Source: an uncultured Bacteroidales bacterium (GTDB taxonomy: Bacteria; Bacteroidota; Bacteroidia; Bacteroidales; Muribaculaceae). From it: a DNA stretch of 64,000 nucleotides. This document shows, in pieces, positions 47,092-56,332 of the stretch. The position numbers and the translations under genes were made by a program. Positions within the stretch are counted from its first letter, which is position 1; the number at the start of each line of letters is the position of its first letter. The notes beneath the pieces were generated by a model. It did not search any database. It was not told the origin of the DNA and was given only the letters and a program-made list of their open reading frames with translations. Location: contig CACYQB010000001.1 of the NCBI GenBank assembly GCA_902776435.1, forward strand, positions 1 to 64,000. The letters run 5' to 3'.

Positions 47092-48330
47092 ATGAAAAGA
47101 ATGACACTCCAAGCCTGTATGACTCTGGCACTGATGCTGGCGATGAGTACACCAGCCATTGCCCAGAATAGCGAGAAACCCGCCGTGGAGCCCGACATGC
47201 TCTACGCTCCGCTCGTGTATGACAACTATAGTGCCGAAATGTCGATGAAACCGGCCCAAAACGGCGAATTGTATGCCCTCGATGCCGGTGACGGCTGGCT
47301 GCAGGAGGCCATGGACAATGCTGACCGCTCACGCGCCATCCGTCAGCGTGCCATGATCGATAACCCGCAGCTCGTCTCCTATAACGCCAATCGTCTGCCC
47401 GCTCCACCGCCAGAGGGTGTCATCGACGCTAACCCTCGTCAGGGTATGCTCACCATTGCTCCCCCTCAGGTGGTTGTCGAGGACGTTACGCCTCCCGAAG
47501 CGCCGGCACCTCCCGTTCATCACTGGCTGCACGTGTTCAACGCATCGCTGCAATTTACCCAGGCCTATATCAGCGGTAACTGGTATCAGGGCGGTGAAAA
47601 TAACTTGGCGCTGCTCGGCAACATCAACTGGAACTGCAACCTTAACCAGGACCTTCACCCCAACTGGTTGTTCAACAATGCCTTGTCCTATAAGTTGGGT
47701 ATCGCTACGACTCATGGCGACAGCATCCGCAAGTATCTCATTAACGAGGATAACTTCCTGTTTACCTCACAGTTAGGTTACAAGGCGATCAAGAACTGGT
47801 ATTACAGTGCCATGCTGCAGTTCACGACCCAGTTCCTGAACAACTACAAGACCAACACCCGCACGATGACCGCGGCCTTCCTCTCGCCTGCCGAGTTGAA
47901 CATCGGTCTCGGTATGACCTACAGCTACAAGAAAGCCGATGACCGCATGTTCACGCTGGCCATCGCGCCGCTATCCTATAACTTAAAGTATTGCCGCAAC
48001 ATCACCGACATCGACCCGACACGATTCGGCATCGATGCCGGGCACCATTGCAAGAGTGCCTTCGGTAGCAACTTCGAGGCCAAGCTGTTGTGGCGCTTCA
48101 ACCCCAATGTGATGCTCACTTCCAGGTTGTATATGTTCACCAACTACCAGTATGTGCAGGGCGACTGGGAGAACACGCTCGACCTGTCCATCGGCAAGTA
48201 CCTGACCACCCAGTTGTTCACTCACCTGCGCTTTGACCGCTCGCGCGCCCGTGACGATGACTGGAATTACTGGCAGTTCAAGGAAATCCTCAGCCTGGGT
48301 ATCATTTACCGCTTCGCCACCGTCAATTGA
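47092..48330 (+). CDS. DUF3078 outer-membrane protein
   Basis: 412 residues. Signal peptide 1-24 (SMTPAIAQ-like end STPAIAQ), a Pro-rich linker (about 95-140, PPAPEGVID, VTPPEAPAPP), then a C-terminal beta-barrel of the DUF3078 family (LQFTQAYISGNWYQGGENNL, GMTYSYKKADDRMFTLAIAP, FKEILSLGIIYRFATVN). DUF3078 proteins are conserved in Bacteroidales outer membranes, without a known role. It is part of the envelope operon, 47 nt after the previous gene and 12 nt before the next. Confidence 0.85.
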   Translation: MKRMTLQACMTLALMLAMSTPAIAQNSEKPAVEPDMLYAPLVYDNYSAEMSMKPAQNGELYALDAGDGWLQEAMDNADRSRAIRQRAMIDNPQLVSYNANRLPAPPPEGVIDANPRQGMLTIAPPQVVVEDVTPPEAPAPPVHHWLHVFNASLQFTQAYISGNWYQGGENNLALLGNINWNCNLNQDLHPNWLFNNALSYKLGIATTHGDSIRKYLINEDNFLFTSQLGYKAIKNWYYSAMLQFTTQFLNNYKTNTRTMTAAFLSPAELNIGLGMTYSYKKADDRMFTLAIAPLSYNLKYCRNITDIDPTRFGIDAGHHCKSAFGSNFEAKLLWRFNPNVMLTSRLYMFTNYQYVQGDWENTLDLSIGKYLTTQLFTHLRFDRSRARDDDWNYWQFKEILSLGIIYRFATVN

Positions 48331-48342
48331 TAGAAACCCCGC

Positions 48343-48939
48343 ATGACCCGTCGCCTGGCTTGCATATTGTCGTTGCTGATGCTACTGCCCCTCGTGGTAG
48401 TGGCGGGCAATGGCGTGCCCAAGCGCTCGGTCATTCTGGCGGGACTTGACGTGGACTCGATGAGGGTGCGCCTCGACGAGACCGACATGCAGCCCCTCGA
48501 GGGCATCTGGTATTATCCTAACGAGGAAATGACCCTGGGCATCGAGCGTTATCGTGGCGAGCACAACATCGGCTACCGCATCATCCTGCTGGAGTCGCAG
48601 GACATTAACGTGATGCCAGGCACCGTCATCGGCTATATTGCCCGTACGGCCCTGGACAACAAGTACCAGTTGTGGCTCTACAGCCAGCGCGACAAGGTCA
48701 CCCTGATCAAGCCGCTGGAGTGTGTCGCCACGCTGAATGCGGCAGCCACGACACTCACCTTTGACCCGCCGCACTGGAAGGTCAAGGTGCGTGTCAACAT
48801 CGCCCGTTTCCTGCCCACGCTGTTCAATGGCGTGAGCATTATCCCCGAGAGAGTGGGGGAGTCCACGCCGATCGGCTTCCGCAAAGTATATCCCGAAGGC
48901 TCGGACAAAAGTCCCTTTAACAGAGTGCGTTACCTGTGA
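48343..48939 (+). CDS. exported protein of unknown function
   Basis: 198 residues with a signal peptide (LSLLMLLPLVVVAGN). The mature part is beta-rich, with LEGIWYYPNEEMTLGIERYR, a lipocalin-like opening strand (G-x-W), then GYRIILLESQDINVMPGTVI and a basic C-terminus. A small beta-barrel or lipocalin-like fold is a guess. The next gene's ATG overlaps its TGA, so translation is coupled. Confidence 0.75.
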   Translation: MTRRLACILSLLMLLPLVVVAGNGVPKRSVILAGLDVDSMRVRLDETDMQPLEGIWYYPNEEMTLGIERYRGEHNIGYRIILLESQDINVMPGTVIGYIARTALDNKYQLWLYSQRDKVTLIKPLECVATLNAAATTLTFDPPHWKVKVRVNIARFLPTLFNGVSIIPERVGESTPIGFRKVYPEGSDKSPFNRVRYL

Positions 48940-49457
48940 TGAGAACGAAGATTAAACATATTTTAACCTTCCCGCCCCTCCTTCTTGCGGTAGTGATACT
49001 CCTGTCGGCTGTGGCCATGGATGCCGATGCCCGCACGCGGACCACGCGCAAGAACCTGCGCAGCACCGAGGTGCCGATTGCCGTCGTGGAGTCCACCGAC
49101 AGCCTCTTGCCCGACAGCCTGCTCCAGGTCGACCCCAAAGCCGTGACCCTGAAGGGCTACAGCAAGCGGGCCAGCGACAGCAAGGAATCCTTCTTCATCA
49201 CCAACAACACGCGGCACCGCATGAGTGCTGTCCGCCTGTTGCTGCGATACACGACCATGCAGGGCGAGATGCTCACGCAGCGCACGGTCACAGTCCCCGT
49301 GAGCCTCAAGCCTGGCGAGACCAAACTCGTGAGCGTCAAGTCGTTTGACGTGCAACGCCTGTTCTACTACTATGCGGGACCACAGCCGCGTAAGTCGGCG
49401 ACACCGTTCCAGGTGGCCTTCCGCCTCACGGGCTATGACATCCCGGTGGGAAACTGA
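48939..49457 (+). CDS. exported protein of unknown function with one beta-sandwich
   Basis: 172 residues from the ATG at 48939 within TGATG (a GTG one codon earlier is not preferred). Signal peptide (PPLLLAVVILLSAVAMDADA); the mature part from about 75 is a FxLYD-like beta-sandwich: SFFITNNTRHRMSAVRLLLR, VPVSLKPGETKLVSVKSFDV, FQVAFRLTGYDIPVGN. Such modules usually mediate protein contact. Coupled to the gene before it; the C69 dipeptidase follows after 54 nt. Confidence 0.75.
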   Translation: MRTKIKHILTFPPLLLAVVILLSAVAMDADARTRTTRKNLRSTEVPIAVVESTDSLLPDSLLQVDPKAVTLKGYSKRASDSKESFFITNNTRHRMSAVRLLLRYTTMQGEMLTQRTVTVPVSLKPGETKLVSVKSFDVQRLFYYYAGPQPRKSATPFQVAFRLTGYDIPVGN

Positions 49458-49511
49458 AAATAACCTAACAATCATCATAACTTTATAACATCACTAAACA
49501 AACAAGAGAAA

Positions 49512-51215
49512 ATGAAACATCTGTCAATCCAATTGTTATCGGTTGCCCTGCTGGCCCTTGCCGGATGGAGCGTAGCCGACGCCTGCACCAACCTGCTCGT
49601 GGGCAAGAATGCCAGTGCCGATGGCTCGACCATTATCACCTATGCCGCCGACAGCCACACGCTGTTCGGTGACCTGCAGTATCTGCCTGCCGCCGACCAT
49701 GCGCCCGGCTCGATGCGCGAAATCATCGACTGGGACAGCGGTAAGCGCCTGGGTGCCATCCCCGAGGTGGCTCACACCTATGCCGTCGTGGGTAATATGA
49801 ACGAGCACCAGGTGACCATCGCCGAGAGCACCTGGGGCGGACGTGAGGAGCTGTGGGACACCACTGGTAACTCGATTATCGACTATGGTAGCTTGATGTA
49901 CATTGCCCTGCAGCGTTCCAAGACCGCTCGCGAGGCCATCAAGTGGATGACCGAGCTGGTGGCTAAGTACGGCTATGCCAGTGAAGGCGAGTCCTTCTCG
50001 ATTGGCGACCCCAACGAGATCTGGATTATGGATATGATTGGTAAGGGCTCCGGCGAAATCGGTGCCGTGTGGGTAGCCATCCGCATTCCCGATGATTGCA
50101 TTGCCGGCCATGCCAACAATCCCCGCATCTGGAAGTTTGACATGAAGGACAAGAAGAATGTCATGTACAGCAAGGACGTGATTTCGTTCGCCAAGAAGAA
50201 AGGCCTGTTCAGCGGCAAGGATGCCGACTTCGCCTTTGCACCTGTTTATCAGAAGTTTGATGCTGGAGCCCTGCGCGGCTGTGATGCCCGTGTGTGGAGT
50301 TACTTCAACCGTTTCCACAAGGGTATGGACGCTTATCTGCCCTTCATCTACGGCAAGACCAGGGCCGATGCCGACGTCATGCCCCTTTATGTTAAGCCCG
50401 ACCGCAAGGTCAGCGTTCGCGACATGCAGGAGATGATGCGCGACCACTTCGAGGGAACCCCGTTTGACATGACCAAGGATCCCGGTGCTACCACAGCCTA
50501 TGGCGTGCCTTATCGCTGGCGCCCCATGGACTTTGAGGTGGACGGCGTGAAATACAGCCAGGAGCGTGCCATCGCTACCCAGCAGACAGGTTGGGTCTTT
50601 GCCGCACAGATGCGCTCATGGATGCCCGATGAGGTGGGCGGTTGCTTCTGGTTCGGTGTCGATGATGCCAACACCGCAGTCTTTGTGCCCATGTACTGCT
50701 GTATCACCAAGGTGCCCGAGAGCTATCGCCAAGGCAAGGCCGACATGTACACCCTGGATTGGGATTGCGCCTTCTGGGTTAACAACTGGGTGGCTAACCA
50801 GGCCTACGCACGTTATTCCCAGATGATTGGCGACATCCGCAAGGTGCAGGGTGACATTGAGGACACCTTTGCTAAGCGCCAGTCCATCATCGAGGCTGAG
50901 GCCACGTCGCTGCTCACCACCGACCGCGCTGCCGCCATCCGCCTGTTGACGGAATATTCGGTCAACGCCGGCCAGGAGGCCACCGCCCGCTACAGGAAAC
51001 TGGGTGAGTACCTCTTTGTGAAGTACCTTGACGGCAATGTCAAGAAGGAAAAGGACGGCAAGTTCCTGCGCAACGCTTACGGCACGCCGGCTTCGCCCAA
51101 CCAGCCTGGCTATACCCAAGAGTATTATGAGATGCAGGCCAAGGGCCTTGACGGCAGCGGTAAAGTCCTCAAGGTAGAAGAACCCGTCTGGCTCGAAGAA
51201 AAAGACAAAAACTAA
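49512..51215 (+). CDS. C69 family dipeptidase (PepD-like)
   Basis: 567 residues. The signal peptide ends at ADA, so cleavage exposes Cys25 (CTNLLVGKNASADGSTIITY), the N-terminal nucleophile of this Ntn-hydrolase family. Family blocks follow: VVGNMNEHQVTIAESTWGGR, SFSIGDPNEIWIMDMIGKG, and the late HANNPRIWKF. It should hydrolyse dipeptides in the periplasm. Last gene of the envelope operon, followed by repeat copy C and a terminator hairpin. Confidence 0.93.
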   Translation: MKHLSIQLLSVALLALAGWSVADACTNLLVGKNASADGSTIITYAADSHTLFGDLQYLPAADHAPGSMREIIDWDSGKRLGAIPEVAHTYAVVGNMNEHQVTIAESTWGGREELWDTTGNSIIDYGSLMYIALQRSKTAREAIKWMTELVAKYGYASEGESFSIGDPNEIWIMDMIGKGSGEIGAVWVAIRIPDDCIAGHANNPRIWKFDMKDKKNVMYSKDVISFAKKKGLFSGKDADFAFAPVYQKFDAGALRGCDARVWSYFNRFHKGMDAYLPFIYGKTRADADVMPLYVKPDRKVSVRDMQEMMRDHFEGTPFDMTKDPGATTAYGVPYRWRPMDFEVDGVKYSQERAIATQQTGWVFAAQMRSWMPDEVGGCFWFGVDDANTAVFVPMYCCITKVPESYRQGKADMYTLDWDCAFWVNNWVANQAYARYSQMIGDIRKVQGDIEDTFAKRQSIIEAEATSLLTTDRAAAIRLLTEYSVNAGQEATARYRKLGEYLFVKYLDGNVKKEKDGKFLRNAYGTPASPNQPGYTQEYYEMQAKGLDGSGKVLKVEEPVWLEEKDKN

Positions 51216-51233
51216 AAACTGGTGACAGTCAAC

Positions 51234-51433
51234 TTACGTGAATCAGACGAAGTTGTTTCGCTGAGAATCAAAGCGTTAGTAATTTCCCCTCTAATCTTAG
51301 AGGGGGTGCCCAAAGGGCAGGGGCGTTGATGTTACGGCGACTGCTTTCGGTGTCATCGACGCCCCCCCGGCCCCCTCTTATCCAAGAGGGGGAGCTGAGA
51401 ATCAGCAATTTATATTTCATTGAATTCACGTTA
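51234..51433. mobile_element. MITE-like element, copy C (degenerate ends)
   Basis: Interior as in copy A, same orientation: CCCCTCTAATCTTAGAGGGG then TGCCCAAAGGGCA, and CCCCCTCTTATCCAAGAGGG. Terminal repeats have drifted (ACGTGAAT at the left, ATTCACGT at the right). Confidence 0.82.
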
Positions 51434-51441
51434 AACTAAAA

Positions 51442-51473
51442 GCCGCATCGATATCACATCGGTGCGGCGTTTT
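51442..51473 (+). terminator. rho-independent terminator of the envelope operon
   Basis: 11-bp stem (51442-51452 with 51458-51468, one G-T pair, loop ATCAC-sized) preceded by AAAACTAAAA and followed by GTTTTA. The rest of the gap to 51719 holds a promoter box TAATTTTG (51680-51687). Confidence 0.75.
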
Positions 51474-51719
51474 ATCTGTTTACTTACTATCTGTTTCTCT
51501 CTATCGATATCTATTCTCGATGATAGATAATCAACTAATAACTAATTCACTTTTTCACATTGCAAAATTAGAACGATTTCAGGGGGTGTGCAATCACATG
51601 AATTAGTCATATTTCAGTAAATTCCTCATCATAATAGGGGATTTTGCAAAAAATGAACCGTTTATTGCAAAATAATTGCTAATTTTGTTCACGATAAAAA
51701 ACCAATAAAGCGAACTACT

Positions 51720-52607
51720 ATGATCAAACGAATATCTCTGATTTTTGCAGTGACAATGCTGGCCCTTGCCGGTCAAGCCCAACTCTTGTGGAAAGTGAGT
51801 GGTAATGGACTGGGAAGGCCGAGTTACATCTTTGGCACGCATCACATGGCCCCATCGTCGATGATTGACCAGATTGCAGGCATGGACGAGGCCATCGAGG
51901 GATGTGACATCGTGGTGGGCGAAATCGAGAAAGACAGCCTCATGTCGCCTGAGATCCAGGCCCGTATGGCCCAGGCCATGATTGCTCCGCCCGATAGTGC
52001 ACTCGACAAACTTTATACCCCCGACGAATACCGCATCGTGGAGCAGGTCTTCAATAAGTACTTTGGCACTATGGGCGTGAAACTCAGCCAGATGAAGACG
52101 CTCAAGCCTAACGCCATCAGCACTCAGATGCAGGCCATGCAAGCCATCAAATACTTCCCTAACTTCAATGCCAATGCGCTGATTGACATGAAGGTGCAGG
52201 AACGTGCCAACGAGGCAGGACGTCCCTCGGCCGGGCTCGAGTCTGTTCAGGAACAGATCGACTTGCTCTTCAACAGCCCGCTGGAAGAACAAGCCATTGG
52301 CTTGCTTGAAACCTGCAAGCAGGACGAGTTTTTCCAGTCGCAGTCCGTGGCATTGTGCGATGCCTATATGGCTCAGGACCTGAACAAGCTGATGTCCATC
52401 ATGACCGATACCAGCATCGGCGGTGATAGCGAAGAAGTCATGGATGCCCTGATTTACAGCCGCAACCGCATGTGGGCCGAGAAACTCAATGTGATGATGC
52501 CCGAGCGCGCCTGCCTGGTTTGCGTTGGTGCAGGACACTTGCCTGGAGAGAAGGGGCTGTTGCAGTTACTGCGTCAAGCTGGCTATACCGTTGAGCCGAT
52601 GCAGTAA
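51720..52607 (+). CDS. TraB/GumN family protein
   Basis: 295 residues. Signal peptide 1-19 (LALAGQAQ). Family motifs: LLWKVSGNGLGRPSYIFGTH, then DIVVGEIEKDS, and the C-terminal CLVCVGAGHLPGEKGLLQLL followed by RQAGYTVEP. The conserved GTHH and GxxH motifs with Glu suggest a metal-dependent peptidase-like (EreA/ChaN-related) fold, proposed for TraB. Exported. Promoter TAATTTTG about 35 nt before the start. Upstream of gldE but with its own promoter between them. Confidence 0.88.
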   Translation: MIKRISLIFAVTMLALAGQAQLLWKVSGNGLGRPSYIFGTHHMAPSSMIDQIAGMDEAIEGCDIVVGEIEKDSLMSPEIQARMAQAMIAPPDSALDKLYTPDEYRIVEQVFNKYFGTMGVKLSQMKTLKPNAISTQMQAMQAIKYFPNFNANALIDMKVQERANEAGRPSAGLESVQEQIDLLFNSPLEEQAIGLLETCKQDEFFQSQSVALCDAYMAQDLNKLMSIMTDTSIGGDSEEVMDALIYSRNRMWAEKLNVMMPERACLVCVGAGHLPGEKGLLQLLRQAGYTVEPMQ

Positions 52608-52621
52608 TTTTCTGTGAGTTG

Positions 52622-52652
52622 TTGTGTAGATTATAAAATTGGTGTATCTTTG
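52622..52652 (+). promoter_or_regulatory. gldE promoter
   Basis: TTG (52622-52624) and TATCTTTG (52645-52652), spacer 20 nt, 29 nt before the TTG start codon. Confidence 0.6.
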
Positions 52653-52681
52653 TCCCATTATTCAACAAAACAACTTGTATT

Positions 52682-54022
52682 TTGGACCCTGACCCTTTAT
52701 CGTGCCTACTTACGCTGCTGTGCGACGCAAGTGCCCAGCAGCCAATCATCACGTTCAACACGCCCACATCGGGCAGTATTATCGCCATCATAGTCGCCGT
52801 TTTAGGTCTATTCCTATCGGCATTTAATTCGGGCAGCGAGATTGCCTATTTCTCATTGCGTCCCGATGATGTGGACGACATCGAGGATAGCCACCGCCGT
52901 GAGCGCGTGGCCGAGTTGCTCGCCATGCCCGAAAAACTGCTTGCCACCATCCTGGTGGGCAATAATCTGGTAAATATCATGATTGCCATCGTGTTGAACT
53001 ACGCGATGAATCAGATTTTCAACTTCCATAGCACGGTGGTCAACTTCATCGTGCAGACTGTTATCCTCACGTTCTTGATTCTCCTCTTCGGCGAGGTGAT
53101 TCCCAAACTCTATGCTACCAACTTCAATGTCAAGTTCGCGGCCATGGCATCGGCGCCACTCAAGGCTGCCGTCAAGTTGTTCTCGCCGTTGACGGCACTG
53201 CTGGTGCGCAGCACAAGCCTGGTTAACAAGGTGGTGCCTAGTCAGACCGAAGAGCTGTCGGTCGATGACTTGACGCGCGCACTGGAAGTCAGTGAGGTGA
53301 ATAACCCTGACGAGAAGGAACTGCTCGAGGGCATTCTCTCGTTCGGTGACAAGACGGTGAGCGATATCATGCGTCCCCGCGTTGACGTGGTGGACATTGA
53401 CCAGGAAGACACGTTCGACGAGGTAGTGCGCAAGGTAATCGACACAGGTTATTCGCGCATGCCGGTCTATGAGGAGACTCCTGACAACATCAAGGGTATC
53501 CTGTATGCCAAGGACTTGCTGCCTTACATCGGCAACCGCGACAATACCTTCAAGTGGCAGACGCTGATGCGTCCCGCCTACTTCGTGCCCGAGACGCGTA
53601 TGCTCAACGACTTGCTGGAGGACTTCCGCATGAAAAAAATGCACATGGCCATCATCGTCGATGAGTATGGCTGTACCCAAGGTATCGCGACACTCGAGGA
53701 CGTGCTCGAGGAGATCGTGGGCGATATCAACGACGAGTATGATACCGAGGAAAAATTCTATAACCGCATCAATAAGAACACCTGGTTGTTCGACGGCAAG
53801 ACGCTCCTGAGTGACTTTGCGCGTGTGCTCGACATCGACGAGGAAGAGTTGGGAGAGCATGCCGAGGAGGCCGAGACTATTGCCGGGTTCCTGCTGGACC
53901 TTAAAGGTGAATTCCTCAAGGAAAAAGAGGTGGTCACCCACGGCCGTTTCACCTTTACCGTTGTCAAGGTTGTGAAATACCGCATTGCTAAGGTGAAGGT
54001 CACGGTTAGTGAGGAGGAGTAG
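52682..54022 (+). CDS. gldE: GldE-type CNNM/CorC membrane protein, TTG start
   Basis: 446 residues. DUF21/CNNM membrane domain (about 30-200: ILFGEVIPKLYATNFNVKFA, LLATILVGNNLVNIMIAIVL), CBS domain pair (about 215-345: DIMRPRVDVVDIDQEDTFDE, RMPVYEETPDNIKGILYAKD, HMAIIVDEYGCTQGIATLED) and a CorC_HlyC C-terminal domain (about 360-446). The family includes GldE, associated with gliding/T9SS genes, and Mg2+/Co2+ transport-like proteins. The start is TTG giving MDPDPLSCL, which matches the usual GldE opening; no upstream ATG exists in frame. Its TAG stop is followed by TTTAGGC heptamers. Confidence 0.88.
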   Translation: MDPDPLSCLLTLLCDASAQQPIITFNTPTSGSIIAIIVAVLGLFLSAFNSGSEIAYFSLRPDDVDDIEDSHRRERVAELLAMPEKLLATILVGNNLVNIMIAIVLNYAMNQIFNFHSTVVNFIVQTVILTFLILLFGEVIPKLYATNFNVKFAAMASAPLKAAVKLFSPLTALLVRSTSLVNKVVPSQTEELSVDDLTRALEVSEVNNPDEKELLEGILSFGDKTVSDIMRPRVDVVDIDQEDTFDEVVRKVIDTGYSRMPVYEETPDNIKGILYAKDLLPYIGNRDNTFKWQTLMRPAYFVPETRMLNDLLEDFRMKKMHMAIIVDEYGCTQGIATLEDVLEEIVGDINDEYDTEEKFYNRINKNTWLFDGKTLLSDFARVLDIDEEELGEHAEEAETIAGFLLDLKGEFLKEKEVVTHGRFTFTVVKVVKYRIAKVKVTVSEEE

Positions 54023-54087
54023 AGGCTTTAGGTTTTAGGTGGATGGGTGTATTCGTGGATGGGTGTATTTGTGGATGGGTGTAGTTG
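54020..54087 (+). repeat. heptamer fragment and 16-bp tandem repeat
   Basis: AGGCTTTAGGTTTTAGG (54023-54039) is followed by three 16-bp units TGGATGGGTGTATT(C/T)G (54040-54087), the last with AG for AT. No coding potential. Confidence 0.85.
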
Positions 54088-54183
54088 TGTAGTTGGGAAT
54101 TTGGGTATTATAGTCCTTAGAGGGTGAGTTGGCACGCGATTTGCTGCAATGGGTTGCAGTATAACTAATTCATGTGATTAAGG

Positions 54184-54624
54184 ATGGCAATCAACAACAT
54201 CAATCTTGACGATTATGCACAGTACTTCAACGACAGTAAGTTGTGGAAGAAACTGAGCAAGGTGGCCAAGAAGGCTGGGCGCAAGGCGGTCTATTATGTG
54301 CTTGTGCTCTATTATGTGTCGCGTGACCCTGCTGTTCCCACTAGCCTTAAACTCAAGGTGTTGGGTGCTCTGGGTTACTTTATCCTGCCGCTCGACTTCA
54401 TTCCTGACGTGATATTGGGCCTGGGTTTCACCGATGACCTTGCTGCCCTGGCGTGGGCACTGTTCACGATGAAGAAATACATCACCCCTGAGATTGAGCA
54501 GAAAGCCCGTCAGCGCCTGCGTGAATGGTTCGGGCCCGAGGAGGGTGAGGAAGGCGATCTGGTCATGCCTCACATCAACCCTAACGATCCCCGCATCATC
54601 GATATTGAGGCCGAGGAGTATTGA
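54184..54624 (+). CDS. YkvA / DUF1232 membrane protein
   Basis: 146 residues. The DUF1232 hallmark is at about 55-95: KLKVLGALGYFILPLDFIPD followed by VILGLGFTDDLAALAWAL, two helices that enter the membrane around the conserved PxDxxPD. A short N-terminal helical part and an acidic C-terminus (MPHINPNDPRIIDIEAEEY) flank it. Role unknown in this family; single-gene unit ending in a strong hairpin. Confidence 0.85.
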   Translation: MAINNINLDDYAQYFNDSKLWKKLSKVAKKAGRKAVYYVLVLYYVSRDPAVPTSLKLKVLGALGYFILPLDFIPDVILGLGFTDDLAALAWALFTMKKYITPEIEQKARQRLREWFGPEEGEEGDLVMPHINPNDPRIIDIEAEEY

Positions 54625-54654
54625 CAGATTCAAGTCGTATGGTACAAATAAAAC

Positions 54655-54685
54655 GAGGGTGGGCACCGCAGTGGTGCTCACCCTC
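54655..54685. terminator. bidirectional hairpin between YkvA and rpmA
   Basis: 13-bp stem (54655-54667 with 54673-54685, one G-T pair, loop GCAGT), A-rich on the left. Confidence 0.75.
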
Positions 54686-54710
54686 ATTCCCTTAGGGTTG
54701 GGATTTTTTC

Positions 54711-54980
54711 TTAGTTCTGTTCCTCCTTGGGAGCTTGGATCACGTTGATGTAGGTGTGACCAGCGCGCTGCTGGAACTCTACAGTGCCGTCAACCAGAGC
54801 ATAGAGGGTGTGGTCCTTGCCCATGCCAACATTGACGCCGGGACGATGCTGAGTACCGCGCTGACGGCGGATGATGTTACCGGCCTTGGCAAACTGACCA
54901 CCAAAAATCTTCACGCCGAGACGTTTGCTTTCGCTCTCGCGGCCGTTCTTAGAACTGCCGACACCTTTTTTATGTGCCAT
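54711..54980 (-). CDS. rpmA: 50S ribosomal protein bL27
   Basis: 89 residues, full length. Opens directly with [20 protein letters not shown], so it needs no N-terminal processing as in Firmicutes, and continues with [20 protein letters not shown] and [20 protein letters not shown]. It sits beside the peptidyl-transferase centre. It follows rplU by 30 nt in the usual order. Confidence 0.98.
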   Translation of the reverse strand: MAHKKGVGSSKNGRESESKRLGVKIFGGQFAKAGNIIRRQRGTQHRPGVNVGMGKDHTLYALVDGTVEFQQRAGHTYINVIQAPKEEQN

Positions 54981-55010
54981 AATCTAGAGTTGTGATTTTT
55001 AAATGGTTAA

Positions 55011-55331
55011 TTAAGCAACGACTTCTTTAATCTCAAGCTGAGTGAACTGCTGGCGATGACCGTTGAGACGGCGATAGCCTTTGCGACGTTTCTTCTTGAA
55101 GACGATCACGTGTTCACCTTTCACGAGGGGAGCCTTTACCTCGCAAACAACCTTTGCACCTTCGACGGTAGGTGCGCCAACCTTAACGGCACCGTCGGCA
55201 TCCACGAGCAGAACGCGGTCGAACTCTACAGAGTCACCTTCCTTGCGCTCGTCGCCGAGATAGTGGACATACAACTTCTTGCCCTGCTCGGCACGGAACT
55301 GTTGTCCCTGAATTTCTACAATTGCGTACAT
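55011..55331 (-). CDS. rplU: 50S ribosomal protein bL21
   Basis: 106 residues from the ATG at 55331 ([20 protein letters not shown]); the frame extends 30 codons upstream into the promoter region and that part is discarded. The C-terminal signature [20 protein letters not shown] is present. Promoter -7 box TACCTTTG on the minus strand at 55379-55386. Cotranscribed with rpmA. Confidence 0.97.
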   Translation of the reverse strand: MYAIVEIQGQQFRAEQGKKLYVHYLGDERKEGDSVEFDRVLLVDADGAVKVGAPTVEGAKVVCEVKAPLVKGEHVIVFKKKRRKGYRRLNGHRQQFTQLEIKEVVA

Positions 55332-55455
55332 TTGTTCTAACAGCACTTTGTTAAGCCCCGCGGGCACTAATGCGGGTGCAAAGGTAATACTTTTTCCTGA
55401 ACCCGCAAGTCCCTGAATCAATTTTTTTTAAATTGTATTGATAAGAAATAAGAGG

Positions 55456-56196
55456 CTAAAAACTAAAAGGGTAGGTGATATCCCAGAGGAAGAGGGCGTG
55501 GCCAGGCATGGAGGTGCCGGCTGCACAGCGGTCCTTGCGCTCGATGACTTGGCAGAATTCTTCGACGGTCATCTTGTGGCGGCCTACCTCGACAAGGGTG
55601 CCGACGATGGCGCGGACCATGTTGCGCAGGAAGCGGTCGGCCGTGATGGTAAACACCCATTGGTCGCCTTCATGGGCCCATTGGGCATGGGTAATGCGGC
55701 AGTTGTTTGTCTTGACGTCGGTGTGCAGTTTGGAGAACGAGGTGAAATCGATGTAATTTAGCAGACATGCCGCGGCCTGGTTCATCAATTCAAAATCGAG
55801 GTTAGGCGGACATTTCCAACTCAGCGGATAGCGGAAAGGATCCTTGCGTGTGACGGCGAAGTACTTGTAAGTGCGGCTGGTGGCGTCAAAGCGGGCATGG
55901 GCATCGTCATGGACGGGCGAGATGCTGTAGATGGCGATATCTGGCGGCAGCAGGGCGTTGAGGCTGTGGACCAGGCGGTCAATGTCCTGGATGGGTTGCT
56001 CTGTGTCGAAATGGGCAACCATGAGACGCGCGTTGACACCGGCATCGGTACGGCCTGCTCCTGTCACGGGAGTTGGGACACGTAGCAGTGTGGCCAGAGC
56101 CTCCTCGATGACCTGTTGCACCGAGGTGTCATGAGGCTGCACTTGCCATCCATGGAAAGCCGCGCCCCGATAACCGAGTTTCATGAAATAGCGCAT
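55456..56196 (-). CDS. truA: tRNA pseudouridine(38-40) synthase
   Basis: 246 residues from the ATG at 56196 (MRYFMKLGYRGAAFHGWQVQ); a GTG 18 nt upstream is inside a repeat arm and is not used. Catalytic Asp in GAGRTDAGVNARLMVAHFD, and the tail FLRNMVRAIVGTLVEVGR. It converts U38-40 of the anticodon stem to pseudouridine. Separate from the rplU unit. Confidence 0.96.
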   Translation of the reverse strand: MRYFMKLGYRGAAFHGWQVQPHDTSVQQVIEEALATLLRVPTPVTGAGRTDAGVNARLMVAHFDTEQPIQDIDRLVHSLNALLPPDIAIYSISPVHDDAHARFDATSRTYKYFAVTRKDPFRYPLSWKCPPNLDFELMNQAAACLLNYIDFTSFSKLHTDVKTNNCRITHAQWAHEGDQWVFTITADRFLRNMVRAIVGTLVEVGRHKMTVEEFCQVIERKDRCAAGTSMPGHALFLWDITYPFSF

Positions 56197-56209
56197 TGCC
56201 GTTGTTTTC

Positions 56210-56321
56210 CTCACGCTAAGCCGCTAAGGCGCTAAGATTTTTTCTTATTGCTCGCAAGGGCTCGCAAGAAATTTAAATAAAATTAATTTTAAAACTTAGC
56301 GGCTTAGCGACTTAGCGTGAG
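56210..56321. repeat. inverted-arm element without ORF (R10)
   Basis: 112 bp. CTCACGCTAAGCCGCTAAGG and the complement of CTCACGCTAAGTCGCTAAGC bound a short core with GCTCGCAAGGGCTCGCAAG and an A/T run. It is the shortest complete member and forms an almost perfect cruciform. Confidence 0.9.
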
Positions 56322-56332
56322 ACAAATGAGGA

